Of a stretch of 64,000 nucleotides of DNA, positions 18,513 to 27,111 are shown piece after piece. The notes beneath the pieces are model-generated. The model saw only the letters and a list, made by a program, of their open reading frames with translations. It ran no database searches and was not told where the DNA came from. The translations under genes were made by a program, and so were the position numbers. Position 1 is the first letter of the stretch. Each line of letters starts with the position of its first letter. Origin of the DNA: Hymenobacter crusticola (GTDB taxonomy: Bacteria; Bacteroidota; Bacteroidia; Cytophagales; Hymenobacteraceae); assembly GCF_002154225.1 (NCBI RefSeq), contig NZ_MTSE01000002.1, positions 62,001 through 126,000 on the forward strand, written 5' to 3'.

Positions 18513-20030
18513 ATGAAAATTATTCCCCTGTTACTTGCCTGCCTTTTTGCCCAACTACTCCGAGCACAGACCATCGTTTCTACCGACACGGTAGAGTATG
18601 CCCGGGCGCGGGTGTACGCGAAGGATTTTGCCGGTGCCGACCACTTACTGACGGGTTATAATGCCCGGCATCTTGACGTAAACGCCTTGCGCTTGCAGGC
18701 GCAGGTTCTGTATTGGAGCAAAGCCTACGAGCGCGCCGATAATGTGCACCGCCGGGCGGTGGCAGCTTTCCCCGACCTAGCCGTGCTTAAACTGGATTAT
18801 GGCCGCTTCCTCTACGAGCTAGGTAAGTACAAGCAGGCCCAAGTTGTCTTAACGCAGTGCTTGGCGCAGGATAGTTTGCAGCCCGAAGCAAACCTGATTT
18901 TGGCGCGCCTTTCTTACCAGGATGGTCATTTAGCCGCCGCCAAAAGTCGGGCTAGCTTTATGCTGAAGTATTACCCTAGCAACGCCGAGGCCACGGCGCT
19001 ACTCACCGAACTGCACGAGGCGCAAGCGCCCTACGTTCGGCTGAGCAGCCGCTACCTAACCGACGACCAGCCACTGAAAGCGCTGGTGCACGAGCTGGAA
19101 GGCACATGGTACCGCTCCTGGCTGCTGACGCCCACGGCGCGACTGCAACTCGCGGATTTTACGTTGCCAGAAACCGCGCGTAACTCGGCCTGGCTGCAAG
19201 TCAGCAACTTGCTGCGCTTCAATCAGCTAGGGTTAACCGTTGACGTGGCAGGGGGGCTGTTTCGGTCGGAGCTGAATGGTGGTAAGTGGTACCAAACCGG
19301 CAGTGTGCTGTTCACCAAAAAGGCGGCCCGCTACCTGCACCTAGACCTCAGCACCGAGCGCAAGCCGTATCAGCGCACGCTGGCCAGTCTGCGTAGCACG
19401 GGCGGTTTGATGCAGCATGTGTCTGCCGCCGCAATTCGGTTCGATAAATCGGAGCGGTGGCTGGGGAAAGCGGCGTACGAGCGGCAGACGTTTGCCGATC
19501 AAAACGCGGTGCACACGGCGTACGCTTGGTTGCTAGTACCCCTGCTGATCAATAAGGGGGCTACCCTGCAAGGTGGCTACGCCTGGAGCTACGCCACTGC
19601 GAACCACAGCACCTACGTTCCGGTCAGAGCGCTAAACGAAATTATAGCGACCAACGCGCCCGTTGAGGGTTACTATGCGCCTTATTTCTCGCCGAAGAAT
19701 CAGGTAGTCAACTCGCTGCTAGCTTCTTTCAAAATAACACCGCCCTGGAAAGTGGCGTTTTCGGGGCAGGCTAACATCGGAGTTTTTGCCAGGGCCGACA
19801 ATCCTTATTTGTTCCTGAATAAGTCGCCTGCCGATGAGTTGTACGTGGAGCGTGGCTTCGCGCGCACCTCCTACCATCCTGTTGATCTGCAGTTTGCTTG
19901 CCGGGTGAAACTCTCGCCCGCACTATCCCTCACGGCCGATTATACCTACCGCAAATTGTTCTTTTTCACCAGTCAGCAGGCGGGCCTGCAGCTAAGCTAC
20001 CATGGGGCGCACCAGCAACACCGGCGTTAA
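18513..20030 (+). CDS. TPR/outer-membrane beta-barrel protein, probable polysaccharide exporter
   Basis: The 505-residue product has a signal peptide (to about LLRAQ, residue 18). TPR-like helical repeats follow at ~25-165 (ALRLQAQVLYWSKAYERADNVHRRAVAAFPDLAVLKLDYGRFLYELGKYKQAQVVL). A C-terminal beta-barrel covers ~175-500 (YaiO-like). TPR scaffold plus barrel is the architecture of exopolysaccharide exporters such as PgaA, BcsC and AlgK-AlgE, though much smaller than BcsC. The next gene, a BcsA-like synthase, overlaps it by 29 bases, which ties the two functionally. An export role is inferred from architecture and context. A plain YaiO-type barrel of unknown role is the alternative. Confidence 0.82.
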   Translation: MKIIPLLLACLFAQLLRAQTIVSTDTVEYARARVYAKDFAGADHLLTGYNARHLDVNALRLQAQVLYWSKAYERADNVHRRAVAAFPDLAVLKLDYGRFLYELGKYKQAQVVLTQCLAQDSLQPEANLILARLSYQDGHLAAAKSRASFMLKYYPSNAEATALLTELHEAQAPYVRLSSRYLTDDQPLKALVHELEGTWYRSWLLTPTARLQLADFTLPETARNSAWLQVSNLLRFNQLGLTVDVAGGLFRSELNGGKWYQTGSVLFTKKAARYLHLDLSTERKPYQRTLASLRSTGGLMQHVSAAAIRFDKSERWLGKAAYERQTFADQNAVHTAYAWLLVPLLINKGATLQGGYAWSYATANHSTYVPVRALNEIIATNAPVEGYYAPYFSPKNQVVNSLLASFKITPPWKVAFSGQANIGVFARADNPYLFLNKSPADELYVERGFARTSYHPVDLQFACRVKLSPALSLTADYTYRKLFFFTSQQAGLQLSYHGAHQQHRR

Positions 20031-21612
20031 CGCACTTTGGCAGTATCGTGCCGCCGCAGGTACCGCTACCACCCAACGCCTAAGGTTGGCGGTGCTGGTG
20101 GTGGCGGGCTGCGGTAGCATTCTGCACCTAGCGGATTGGTGGTTCCGGGCGGAACATGTGGCTTCGCTGCCCCTGTTCTTGGTGCTAACCTTTATCTTTT
20201 GGTGGGGCATCTTGCGCATGGTGGTGCTTTGGATATCGTATCTGCGCATCAGCAAGCCCCCGCAGAAGCCGGCTTTGCCCCAGCGGCGGGTAGCCATTTT
20301 CACGACCAGTTCGCCGGGCGAGCCGCTGAGCATGTTTGAGAAAACCTTAGCAGCCTGCGCCCGCATCACGTACCCGCACACCACCTACCTGCTCGACGAT
20401 ACGCGGGACCCTAGGTTCCGGGAAGTAGCTGAGCGCAATGGGGCCGTGTGGCTGGAGCTAGTAGGCTTGCCTGGTGCCAAAGCGGGCAAAATCAACGCCG
20501 CTTTGCAGCGCACCGACGAGGAGTTTATCCTGGTGCTCGACCCCGACCATATCCCGTTTCCGAACTTTCTGGACGAAGTGCTCGGCTACTTCGAGGACGA
20601 AAAAGTAGGCTTCGTGCAAGTGGCGCAGGCTTATTACAACCAATACCGCTCCTTCACCGCCCGCGGAGCCGCCGAGCAAACTTATGGCTTCTACGGGCCG
20701 ACGCAAATGGGTATGAACGGCTTGAACTGCGCCGTCGCCATCGGAGCCAACTGCACCTTCCGACGCACGGCGCTAGAGAGCATTGGGGGCCACGGTATTG
20801 GTTTGGCCGAAGACCTCATCACGGCTATTCGGATGCACGCGGCGGGCTGGAAATCGGTATATAACCCTATTGTGGTGAGCCGCGGCCTGGTGCCCGAAGA
20901 CCTAGGTTCTTTTTGCAAGCAGCAGCTCAAATGGGCGCGCGGCGTGCACGAAGTGTTGTTTGCCGAAGTGCCCCGCCTGTGGCCGAAGCTCAGCTTTTGG
21001 CAGCGTCTGTCGTACCTGACGGTGGGCACCTACTACGTGTCAGGCGCCACGATGCTGCTGTTTTTGCTCATCCCGTATTTGTTCTTCTGGGCTGGCATGC
21101 AGCCGGCCAACATGGACTTCGTGGAGTTTGTGCTGAACTGGCTGCCGGTGGGGCTGTTTGGGGTGCTTATCTACTTGTATGTGCAGCGCTGGCTTTGCCA
21201 TCCACAAGAGGAGCGAGGGCTGCACTGGCGTGGCATGTGCCTGAAGTTTGCCTGCTGGCCGGTGTTTTTCCTGGGTTTCGTGCTGTCGCTGTGGAATGGC
21301 CGCATCCCGTACATCCCCACCGCTAAGCAGGCCGATGGACGCTTCACTTGGTTTGCCTGGCCGCTGCTGGTGCATCAGTTGCTATTTATCGGTACGCTCT
21401 TGTACGTGGTAGTCGAGCGGGCTTATTACACGCCCGAGGCCCGCCTAGCCCTGAGCAGCGGCGACACCTGGGGCATGATGGCCTTCGCCGGCATCGCGTA
21501 TCTGATGACCCTAGGGGGCTTATTTGCCGCCTACCAATCCAGCAAGCTGACCGCGGAAGAGCCCTGGGCCACGGTTAGGCTGCCTGGCATCAGTTGTCAG
21601 CTAGCCTCCTGA
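20002..21612 (+). CDS. Processive GT2 glycosyltransferase (cellulose-synthase-like)
   Basis: This 536-residue inner-membrane polysaccharide synthase has two N-terminal helices (~30-45, 58-80) and then a GT2 domain. The domain shows VAIFTTSSPGEP, LLDDTRD (Asp132-133), VLDPDH (DxD-type metal site, 180-183) and the catalytic-base motif GLAEDL (269-271, TED position). QQLKWARG (307-314) stands at the QxxRW position. Several C-terminal helices and IPYIPTAKQ, matching the BcsA gating-loop region, follow. No PilZ domain is present, so cyclic-di-GMP control is not indicated. The R-to-K change in QxxRW is unusual. The polymer is unknown. The neighbouring GH26 suggests beta-mannan or mixed-linkage beta-glucan. 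Confidence 0.9.
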   Translation: MGRTSNTGVNALWQYRAAAGTATTQRLRLAVLVVAGCGSILHLADWWFRAEHVASLPLFLVLTFIFWWGILRMVVLWISYLRISKPPQKPALPQRRVAIFTTSSPGEPLSMFEKTLAACARITYPHTTYLLDDTRDPRFREVAERNGAVWLELVGLPGAKAGKINAALQRTDEEFILVLDPDHIPFPNFLDEVLGYFEDEKVGFVQVAQAYYNQYRSFTARGAAEQTYGFYGPTQMGMNGLNCAVAIGANCTFRRTALESIGGHGIGLAEDLITAIRMHAAGWKSVYNPIVVSRGLVPEDLGSFCKQQLKWARGVHEVLFAEVPRLWPKLSFWQRLSYLTVGTYYVSGATMLLFLLIPYLFFWAGMQPANMDFVEFVLNWLPVGLFGVLIYLYVQRWLCHPQEERGLHWRGMCLKFACWPVFFLGFVLSLWNGRIPYIPTAKQADGRFTWFAWPLLVHQLLFIGTLLYVVVERAYYTPEARLALSSGDTWGMMAFAGIAYLMTLGGLFAAYQSSKLTAEEPWATVRLPGISCQLAS

Positions 21613-21667
21613 TACCTAAGTTTTGCGCTGCGTTTGCTCTACTAATTCCACCCGTTTGTAGTTCATC

Positions 21668-22900
21668 ATGAAAGTTCTGGTTTACCGAACCTCCGCCGTG
21701 CTGCTGGTTATCGTCAGTGGCGTGCTGCTTTCGGCGTTGCTGCTTTACGCCGGTGAGCGAAGCAAAGGACCCTTGGAAGACTTGGCGCTGAGCGTGACCA
21801 GCGACGTGGCTAGGTTCGAGAAGCACTTGGTCGGGCACGATCTGCGCAAAAGCCGTTCGGCTTCGCTGCGTTGGTTCGACCGTTACCGCACCCACCAAGC
21901 GTTGCTCAACGCCCCAGATACAATCCTGACCGGCGCTTACGACAACAACACCGCCGAGTCGTACGAGAGCATTGTGGCGCTGGAAGAATCGTTGCAAGTA
22001 AAGCTGCCTATCATCCAGCTCTACACGGCCTGGGGCAGCAAAAAAGACCAGGTTTTCCCGATGCTCCGGGCGCAGGCCATTCAAGACCTAGGTTCCATCC
22101 CGCTGATTACTTGGGAGCCTTGGCTGAATGACTTTGACCGGAACGAATTTCCAACCAAGCAGCCCGTTGAGCGCATAAACGAAGGCGGCTTGAAGGCCAT
22201 TGCCAGTGGCCGCTACGATGCCTACATCGACAAATGGGCTGCCGCCGCCAAGCAGTTTGGCGCGCCCTTCTACCTGCGCTTTGGCCACGAGATGAACGAC
22301 CCGTATCGCTATCCGTGGGGCCCGCAGAACAACGACCCCGCCGACTTCATTGTCGCCTGGCGGCACGTGGTGAGCCGGTTTCGGCAGCTAGGTGCCACCA
22401 ATGCCATCTGGATTTGGTCGCCGCACCCGGCTTACCGCACGTACCGCCAGTTTTACCCCGGCAATGAATACGTCGACTGGATTGGCGTGACAACCTTGAA
22501 TTACGGCACCGTGGCACCCTGGAGCGAGTGGTACTCGTTTGATGAGATTTTTGGAGCGAGCTACGCAGAATTCTCGCTCTACGGCAAGCCCATGATGATC
22601 ACCGAGTTTGGCTCCTTGCGCGTGGGCGGCGACCGGGCCGCGTGGTTCCAGCAAGCCCTGTCGGACTTGCCCGAAAAATACCCTGTAGTGAAAGCCGTAG
22701 TGTTTTACAACAACACGAGCGACGTGACCACCACCTACAAGTCGTTGGATTGGTCGTTCAACGCGGACAAGCAGGTGCTAGCTGCCACGACACGGGTGCT
22801 AAAAAGCTGGCGGCTGCACCATGCCCCCACCGAGCGGCTGCTTAGGAAAAAGCCGCTGGCCGCTGCTCCGCTGGCTGCCCCGCACTCAGTGGGTGAGTAG
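21668..22900 (+). CDS. Membrane-anchored GH26 glycoside hydrolase
   Basis: The 410-residue protein has an N-terminal signal anchor (AVLLVIVSGVLLSALLLY, ~10-27) and a (beta/alpha)8 GH26 domain in the periplasm. The acid/base glutamate is in RFGHEMNDPYRYPWG (Glu208) and the nucleophile in MITEFGS (Glu313). IWIWSPHP and YVDWIGVT are also typical. GH26 enzymes are mostly endo-beta-1,4-mannanases, with some beta-1,3-1,4-glucanases. Its place 55 bases after a polymer synthase suggests trimming of the nascent chain, like BcsZ in cellulose systems, rather than food digestion. The 3' end overlaps the convergent YetF-like gene by 59 bases. Confidence 0.92.
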   Translation: MKVLVYRTSAVLLVIVSGVLLSALLLYAGERSKGPLEDLALSVTSDVARFEKHLVGHDLRKSRSASLRWFDRYRTHQALLNAPDTILTGAYDNNTAESYESIVALEESLQVKLPIIQLYTAWGSKKDQVFPMLRAQAIQDLGSIPLITWEPWLNDFDRNEFPTKQPVERINEGGLKAIASGRYDAYIDKWAAAAKQFGAPFYLRFGHEMNDPYRYPWGPQNNDPADFIVAWRHVVSRFRQLGATNAIWIWSPHPAYRTYRQFYPGNEYVDWIGVTTLNYGTVAPWSEWYSFDEIFGASYAEFSLYGKPMMITEFGSLRVGGDRAAWFQQALSDLPEKYPVVKAVVFYNNTSDVTTTYKSLDWSFNADKQVLAATTRVLKSWRLHHAPTERLLRKKPLAAAPLAAPHSVGE

Positions 22901-23438
22901 CTAGGGTTGGGGCGGCAGAAGCTAGCTTATCGGGCGCTGGTTTTTTGACTACCGTAATTTTGCCGTTCCGCTCCAGGCGCACCACGTCAGCCTCGGCCAG
23001 CGAGTCGATGTTGGCGGCGTCTCGTAGGCCTTCGTGCAGGTCTTTCTCCGAAATATCGGTCTTGCTCAGCTGTTTTTTTAGCAACTGACCGCCCTGCGCC
23101 AGCACCGTCGGTTCGCCTTTGATTAGGCTACCAACAAAGTCGCTGTAATACGCGGCTATGGCCAGCAGCCGGTGCAGCACCACAAATACTGCGCTGGCCA
23201 AGAGCGTCCCGAAGAACGGCGAAGCGGCCACCACTGCCCGGCTTAGCACCGCCCCCAGAATGATCTTCAACACCACATCGAACGGCGTGCTGCTACCGAA
23301 GGCGCGAGTGCCTACCACGCGAAGCAGCCCCAGTGCCACAAAAAACACCACAACTGCGCGCAGGCACATGGCCGCCGTGGAAATGGTGTGCGGCCCGGCG
23401 TGCAGTTCAAGCAAATTACTAAACCAAGCGAAGCTCAT
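22842..23438 (-). CDS. YetF-like DUF421 membrane protein
   Basis: The product has 198 residues. Three transmembrane helices lie in the first ~100 residues (MCLRAVVVFFVALGLLRVVG, VVLKIILGAVLSRAVV, FGTLLASAVFVVLHRLLAIAAYY). The cytoplasmic DUF421 domain follows, with GEPTVLAQGGQLLKKQLSKTDISEKDLHEGLRDAANIDSLAEADVVRLERNG... pattern features (ISEKDL, EADVVRLE). The family is widespread and its biochemical role is unclear. It follows the pyrophosphatase gene by 29 bases and is probably co-transcribed. The last ~20 codons lie opposite the end of the GH26 gene and look like a poorly conserved tail. Confidence 0.88.
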   Translation of the reverse strand: MSFAWFSNLLELHAGPHTISTAAMCLRAVVVFFVALGLLRVVGTRAFGSSTPFDVVLKIILGAVLSRAVVAASPFFGTLLASAVFVVLHRLLAIAAYYSDFVGSLIKGEPTVLAQGGQLLKKQLSKTDISEKDLHEGLRDAANIDSLAEADVVRLERNGKITVVKKPAPDKLASAAPTLATHPLSAGQPAEQRPAAFS

Positions 23439-23467
23439 CTGTGTATCAGGCTGAGGTGGAACAACAC

Positions 23468-24004
23468 TTAAGCAGCGGCGAGTTTTTGCCCGTGGGCTAC
23501 GAGCCGAGCTGCCTGCTTGGCGCCTGAGCGCCGAGTGGGCTTGAACTCGCCGCCTTTGGCTTCGTTGTAAGAGTGAAAAAAGTGCTCGATTTCGTGAAGC
23601 AGCTGCGGCGACAAGTCCTTGATATCCTGAAGGTGTTGGTGCTCGCGCGACACGGCCGACACGGCCAGCAGCCGGTCATTCTTTTCCACTCTTCCGTCAT
23701 TTTCGGTTTGCTCGGCTTCGATGGCCCCAATTAGGCGCACTTCCAGCAAGCAGCCCGTAAACGCCGGCGCATCCATGAGCACGAGCACATCGAGCGGGTC
23801 GCCGTCGTCGCCCTGCGTGGAAGGGACAAAGCCAAAGTCATACGGAAAGCTAGACCCTTCGGGAAGCACACCCTTTAGCTGAAAAAGTTCAGTTTCTGGG
23901 TCGTAAGCAAACTTGTTGCGGCTACCTTTTGGGGTTTCAATAATCACGTTGAAGTAGCTGTTCTTGGCGTTTTGCGCCGGTAATGTGTGCAACGCGGTAG
24001 GCAT
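23468..24004 (-). CDS. ppa: Inorganic pyrophosphatase, family I
   Basis: This enzyme hydrolyses pyrophosphate to phosphate, pulling biosynthetic reactions forward. Family I marks are VIIETPKGSRNKFAYDPE near the start, FPYDFGFVPST, and the metal-binding motif GDDGDPLDVLVL. The ATG at 24002-24004 gives 178 residues, the normal bacterial size. The open frame continues upstream to 24136, but that extra part (44 residues rich in Pro/Ala/Gln) does not resemble the family. The C-terminal tail is Lys/Ala-rich. Confidence 0.93.
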   Translation of the reverse strand: MPTALHTLPAQNAKNSYFNVIIETPKGSRNKFAYDPETELFQLKGVLPEGSSFPYDFGFVPSTQGDDGDPLDVLVLMDAPAFTGCLLEVRLIGAIEAEQTENDGRVEKNDRLLAVSAVSREHQHLQDIKDLSPQLLHEIEHFFHSYNEAKGGEFKPTRRSGAKQAARLVAHGQKLAAA

Positions 24005-24383
24005 AGGGAGGGGAGTGGTAACAATTTGGTAACATTCCGTTGTACCGTTGGGCGCCGGCCGGGGTTGCGAGTGTTGAGCTAGGTTTCGCACGGCTGAAGC
24101 CCTGCCAGCCGCAGGAGCAAAAGGCTGGTGGAGCATATCAGCGGCGGATTTGTTTATGAGTAAGCTAGGTAGTGTAGCAAGGCAGTATCACTGTAACTTT
24201 ATTTTCTATAACATCCGTAAATACACAACGGAAAGTGCTTCGTTGGAAGCCCATCCTTTCTGATGATAGTAGTCGATTTTGGTCGCTTCCGCGCGCGCAC
24301 AACACCCGTAAACTCAGGTGGGGCAGGTGGCCGTTTTCAATTGCTGGCGCAACGGGCCATTATTTCCTTTAGCGTAATTCGGT

Positions 24384-25820
24384 ATGAGCGAAGGTGCAGA
24401 GTTGGTAAACAGTGAGGAGCGGTTTCGGTCCTTGTTCGAGCACAACCTAGACGTAATTTTATTCCAAGACCGTGAGGGCGTTATCTGGGATGTGAATGAG
24501 GCTTTCCTGACTTTATTGAACCGCCCGAAAGAAGAGGTGGTGGGGCGGCCCGTTTCAGCTTTCTTGCCGCTCGCGCTCGTCCCGGTATTTCACGAGAAGC
24601 TGCAACAGGCCTTTGCTGGCACGCGCGTGCAGTTCGACGTAGCTGTGCAGTTTGAGGGCGCCGAACCTAGGGTGCTGAATATCTCCAAAGTGCCGTTGTG
24701 GGTAGCTGGGGCTGTGGAAGGCGTGCACATGGTAGGGCGCGACATTACCGACCTAACCGCCTCGCACCAGCTGATTGAGCAGCAAGCCCAAAAGCTTAAT
24801 ACCATCTTTGAAAGCATCACCGATGCGCTCTTCCTCATTGATTGGAACTGGCATTTCGTGCACCTCAACCACGAGGTAGAGCGGCTGCTGCACGTAGAGC
24901 GAGCCCAACTTCTAGGGAAGAACATCTGGGACGTATTCCCAGAGGAAGTGAACGGCGCCTTCTACCAGCAGTACTACCAAGCCATGAATACCGGCAAGGC
25001 GGTGCACTTTGAGGCGTACTACGCGGCGCAGCAGTTGTGGCTTGAGGTTAAGGCTTTTCCCTCAGAAGAAGGTCTGTCGGTGTATTTTTCTGACATTACG
25101 CGCCGTATAGAGGCGCAAGCTAGCCAAGAAAAGCTCACCCAAGACCTGTACCGGCACAACCAGGACTTACAGCAGTTTACCTACTTGGTTTCTCACAACC
25201 TGCGGGCGCCCCTAACCAACGCCCTAGGCCTAGCGCGGCTGTTGCAAGCCGAGGATGCCGCGCAGCAAGAAACGCTGACCTACCTAGAGACTAGCTTAGA
25301 GCAGCTCGACGTGGTGCTGCAAGACATGAACACCATCCTTTCCGTGCGCGACAAGCAGGACGTGGCCGCGCCCGAGTCGTTGCTGCTCACCGACGTGCTA
25401 GGTCAGGTGCTGCACAGCTTGCAGGAGCTGGTGCAGCAAGCCGGCGCTTCGGTCGTGCTGGATCTGCCGTCCGATTTGCGCGTGCACGGCAACCGCGCCT
25501 ATTTGTATAGCATCTTTTATAACCTGCTCACCAACGCGCTCAAGTACCGTTCGCCTACCCGGCCTTTGCGGATAGCCATTAAGGCAACTCGCCAACCCGA
25601 GGGCGAAATGTGCCTTAGCTTTGAAGACAACGGTTCGGGCTTCGACCGGGCCAAGGCGGGCCCCGAAGTGTTTAAGCTCTACAAACGCTTCCATGAAGCT
25701 GGGTCGGGCCGGGGCGTCGGATTGTACCTGATCAAAACGCACCTGGAGGCCATGGGAGGCCGAATAGAGGTGCAAAGCCAAGTTGGTGCAGGGACGCAGT
25801 TTATCTTGTATCTACCCTAA
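24384..25820 (+). CDS. PAS-domain sensor histidine kinase
   Basis: This 478-residue, apparently soluble kinase starts with two PAS domains (RFRSLFEHNLDVILFQDREG ~13-120 and LNTIFESITDALFLIDWNWHFVHLN ~137-245). The dimerisation/phosphoacceptor helix is FTYLVSHNLRAPLTNALGLARLL, with phospho-His271. The ATPase domain has NLLTNALKYRSPTRP (N box), FEDNGSGFD (G1) and GRGVGLYLIKTHLEAMGGRIEV (G2). No transmembrane helix is seen, so the signal is cytosolic or carried by a PAS ligand. The response regulator gene begins directly at its stop codon. The gap 24005-24383 holds no gene. Confidence 0.93.
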   Translation: MSEGAELVNSEERFRSLFEHNLDVILFQDREGVIWDVNEAFLTLLNRPKEEVVGRPVSAFLPLALVPVFHEKLQQAFAGTRVQFDVAVQFEGAEPRVLNISKVPLWVAGAVEGVHMVGRDITDLTASHQLIEQQAQKLNTIFESITDALFLIDWNWHFVHLNHEVERLLHVERAQLLGKNIWDVFPEEVNGAFYQQYYQAMNTGKAVHFEAYYAAQQLWLEVKAFPSEEGLSVYFSDITRRIEAQASQEKLTQDLYRHNQDLQQFTYLVSHNLRAPLTNALGLARLLQAEDAAQQETLTYLETSLEQLDVVLQDMNTILSVRDKQDVAAPESLLLTDVLGQVLHSLQELVQQAGASVVLDLPSDLRVHGNRAYLYSIFYNLLTNALKYRSPTRPLRIAIKATRQPEGEMCLSFEDNGSGFDRAKAGPEVFKLYKRFHEAGSGRGVGLYLIKTHLEAMGGRIEVQSQVGAGTQFILYLP

Positions 25821-25829
25821 GTGAGATGT

Positions 25830-26234
25830 ATGCAAACGTTGCTCATTGACGACGATTTTATCAGTGTATTTCTAACCGAAAAATTGCTGAAACGAGAAGG
25901 AATGGGGGAGGCTGTGCGCTCGTTTCAGGTGCCGCAGGAGGCGGTGAGCTATCTGCGCCAAACCCTGCCCGACCATCCCCCGGAGCTTATTCTGCTGGAC
26001 CTCAACATGCCGCTGATGAGCGGTTGGGACGTTTTGGAGGCGCTCAGGCCCTACGAAACCGAGCTGTTGGAGCGGTGCTTTGTTTATATTCTGACCTCCT
26101 CTTTGGCCCTGTCCGACACGGCGCGGGCCAAGGAATTTGCGGTCGTGACGGGCCTGATTCACAAACCTCTGGATAGCAATCAGGTTCGCGCCATTCACGC
26201 GCAAGTGGTAGAGCGCCGCGCAAACTTGCCCTAG
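25830..26234 (+). CDS. Stand-alone response regulator
   Basis: The product is a single receiver domain of 134 residues. The acidic cluster is Asp7-Asp9 (LLIDDDF), the phosphoacceptor Asp57 (ELILLDLNMPLMSG), and conserved Thr/Lys occur in YILTSSL and HKPLD. It has no output domain, so it would signal by protein contact or in a phosphorelay. The ATG at 25830 is preferred. A GTG at 25821, straight after the kinase stop, would add three residues. It is the partner of the PAS kinase. Confidence 0.92.
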   Translation: MQTLLIDDDFISVFLTEKLLKREGMGEAVRSFQVPQEAVSYLRQTLPDHPPELILLDLNMPLMSGWDVLEALRPYETELLERCFVYILTSSLALSDTARAKEFAVVTGLIHKPLDSNQVRAIHAQVVERRANLP

Positions 26235-26322
26235 GGTCTTCACTCAAGTAAACCTAGGTGGACAAATTGGCGAGGCGGCGGTGCTATCAGAAGGGCATGT
26301 CGGGCGACGCATAGCAATAGCA

Positions 26323-27078
26323 ATGAACAACGACCTGGAATACCACTCAGTGAAACCGGATGCTGCGCTGGCGACCGTGGTTGAAAGCTTCTGGATGCTG
26401 AAAACTGGTTCGGGTGTTGGCAAGCCCATCATGCTGCTACCCGATGGCCGAATTGATGTGCTCTTTTCGTACTCCAAAACGGAGCCGTTTCACGTTATGC
26501 TGATGGGGCTAGGTAGCGTCGCCGAGCAAACAACGCTCGCAGCCGATACCGTCCTGTTCGCCGTCAGCCTGCGCCTACTGGCCGCCGAATACCTGCTGCA
26601 AACGCGCGTGGCCGACATTCTCAACGGAGCCCGACGGCTGCCAGCTACTTTTTGGAACATTGTTCCCGAAGACCTAGCCGACTTCGGGCAGTTCTGTGCC
26701 AAGCTGAGCAGTACTTTGCGCGCGTTGGTGCAGCCGGCTATCGACCCGCGCAAACAGCGGCTATCTGAGCTGATTTATGCTTCCGATGGCACGCGGCCAG
26801 TGCACGAGTTGGCGGCGCAGGCGAGCTGGAGCAGTCGACAGATCAACCGCTACTTTCAGGAGTATTTCGGTTTAACACTCAAGGCTTATTGCGCCATTCT
26901 GCGGTTTCGGGCGGCATTCCCCCAGCTGAAAGCCGGCCGGCTGTTCCCCGAGCAGCACTTCGCCGATCAGGCGCACTTTATTCGGGAAGTACGCCGCTTT
27001 GCTGGGGTGCGTCCGAAAGAGCTAGCTCGCAATCAGAACGACCGATTTATTCAATTTTCTGCCTGGGCTGAAGAATAG
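26323..27078 (+). CDS. AraC-family transcriptional regulator
   Basis: The N-terminal ligand domain is of the kind found in many AraC-type regulators (SVKPDAALATVVESFWMLKTGSG, MLLPDGRIDVLFSY). It is followed by the double helix-turn-helix DNA-binding region (RPVHELAAQASWSSRQINRYFQEYFGLTLKAYCAILRFRAAFPQL ... FADQAHFIREVRRFAGVRPKE). The ATG at 26323 gives 251 residues. An upstream GTG at 26281 is less likely. It lies just before the TetX-like monooxygenase gene, whose -7 box overlaps its stop codon, so that gene is its most likely target. Confidence 0.9.
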   Translation: MNNDLEYHSVKPDAALATVVESFWMLKTGSGVGKPIMLLPDGRIDVLFSYSKTEPFHVMLMGLGSVAEQTTLAADTVLFAVSLRLLAAEYLLQTRVADILNGARRLPATFWNIVPEDLADFGQFCAKLSSTLRALVQPAIDPRKQRLSELIYASDGTRPVHELAAQASWSSRQINRYFQEYFGLTLKAYCAILRFRAAFPQLKAGRLFPEQHFADQAHFIREVRRFAGVRPKELARNQNDRFIQFSAWAEE

Positions 27079-27083
27079 TTTTG
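27076..27083 (+). promoter_or_regulatory. Possible -7 element for the TetX-like gene
   Basis: TAGTTTTG fits TAnnTTTG and overlaps the AraC gene's TAG stop. The -33 region is weak, as expected for an activator-dependent promoter. The ATG at 27112 is about 29 bases downstream. Confidence 0.4.
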
Positions 27084-27111
27084 TCTTCGTAGCCATCAAC
27101 TAACGAAGACT

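Noticed and set aside
24005..24136. N-terminal extension of the pyrophosphatase
   Set aside because: The 44 extra residues are unlike any family member. The ATG at 24004 gives the normal length.
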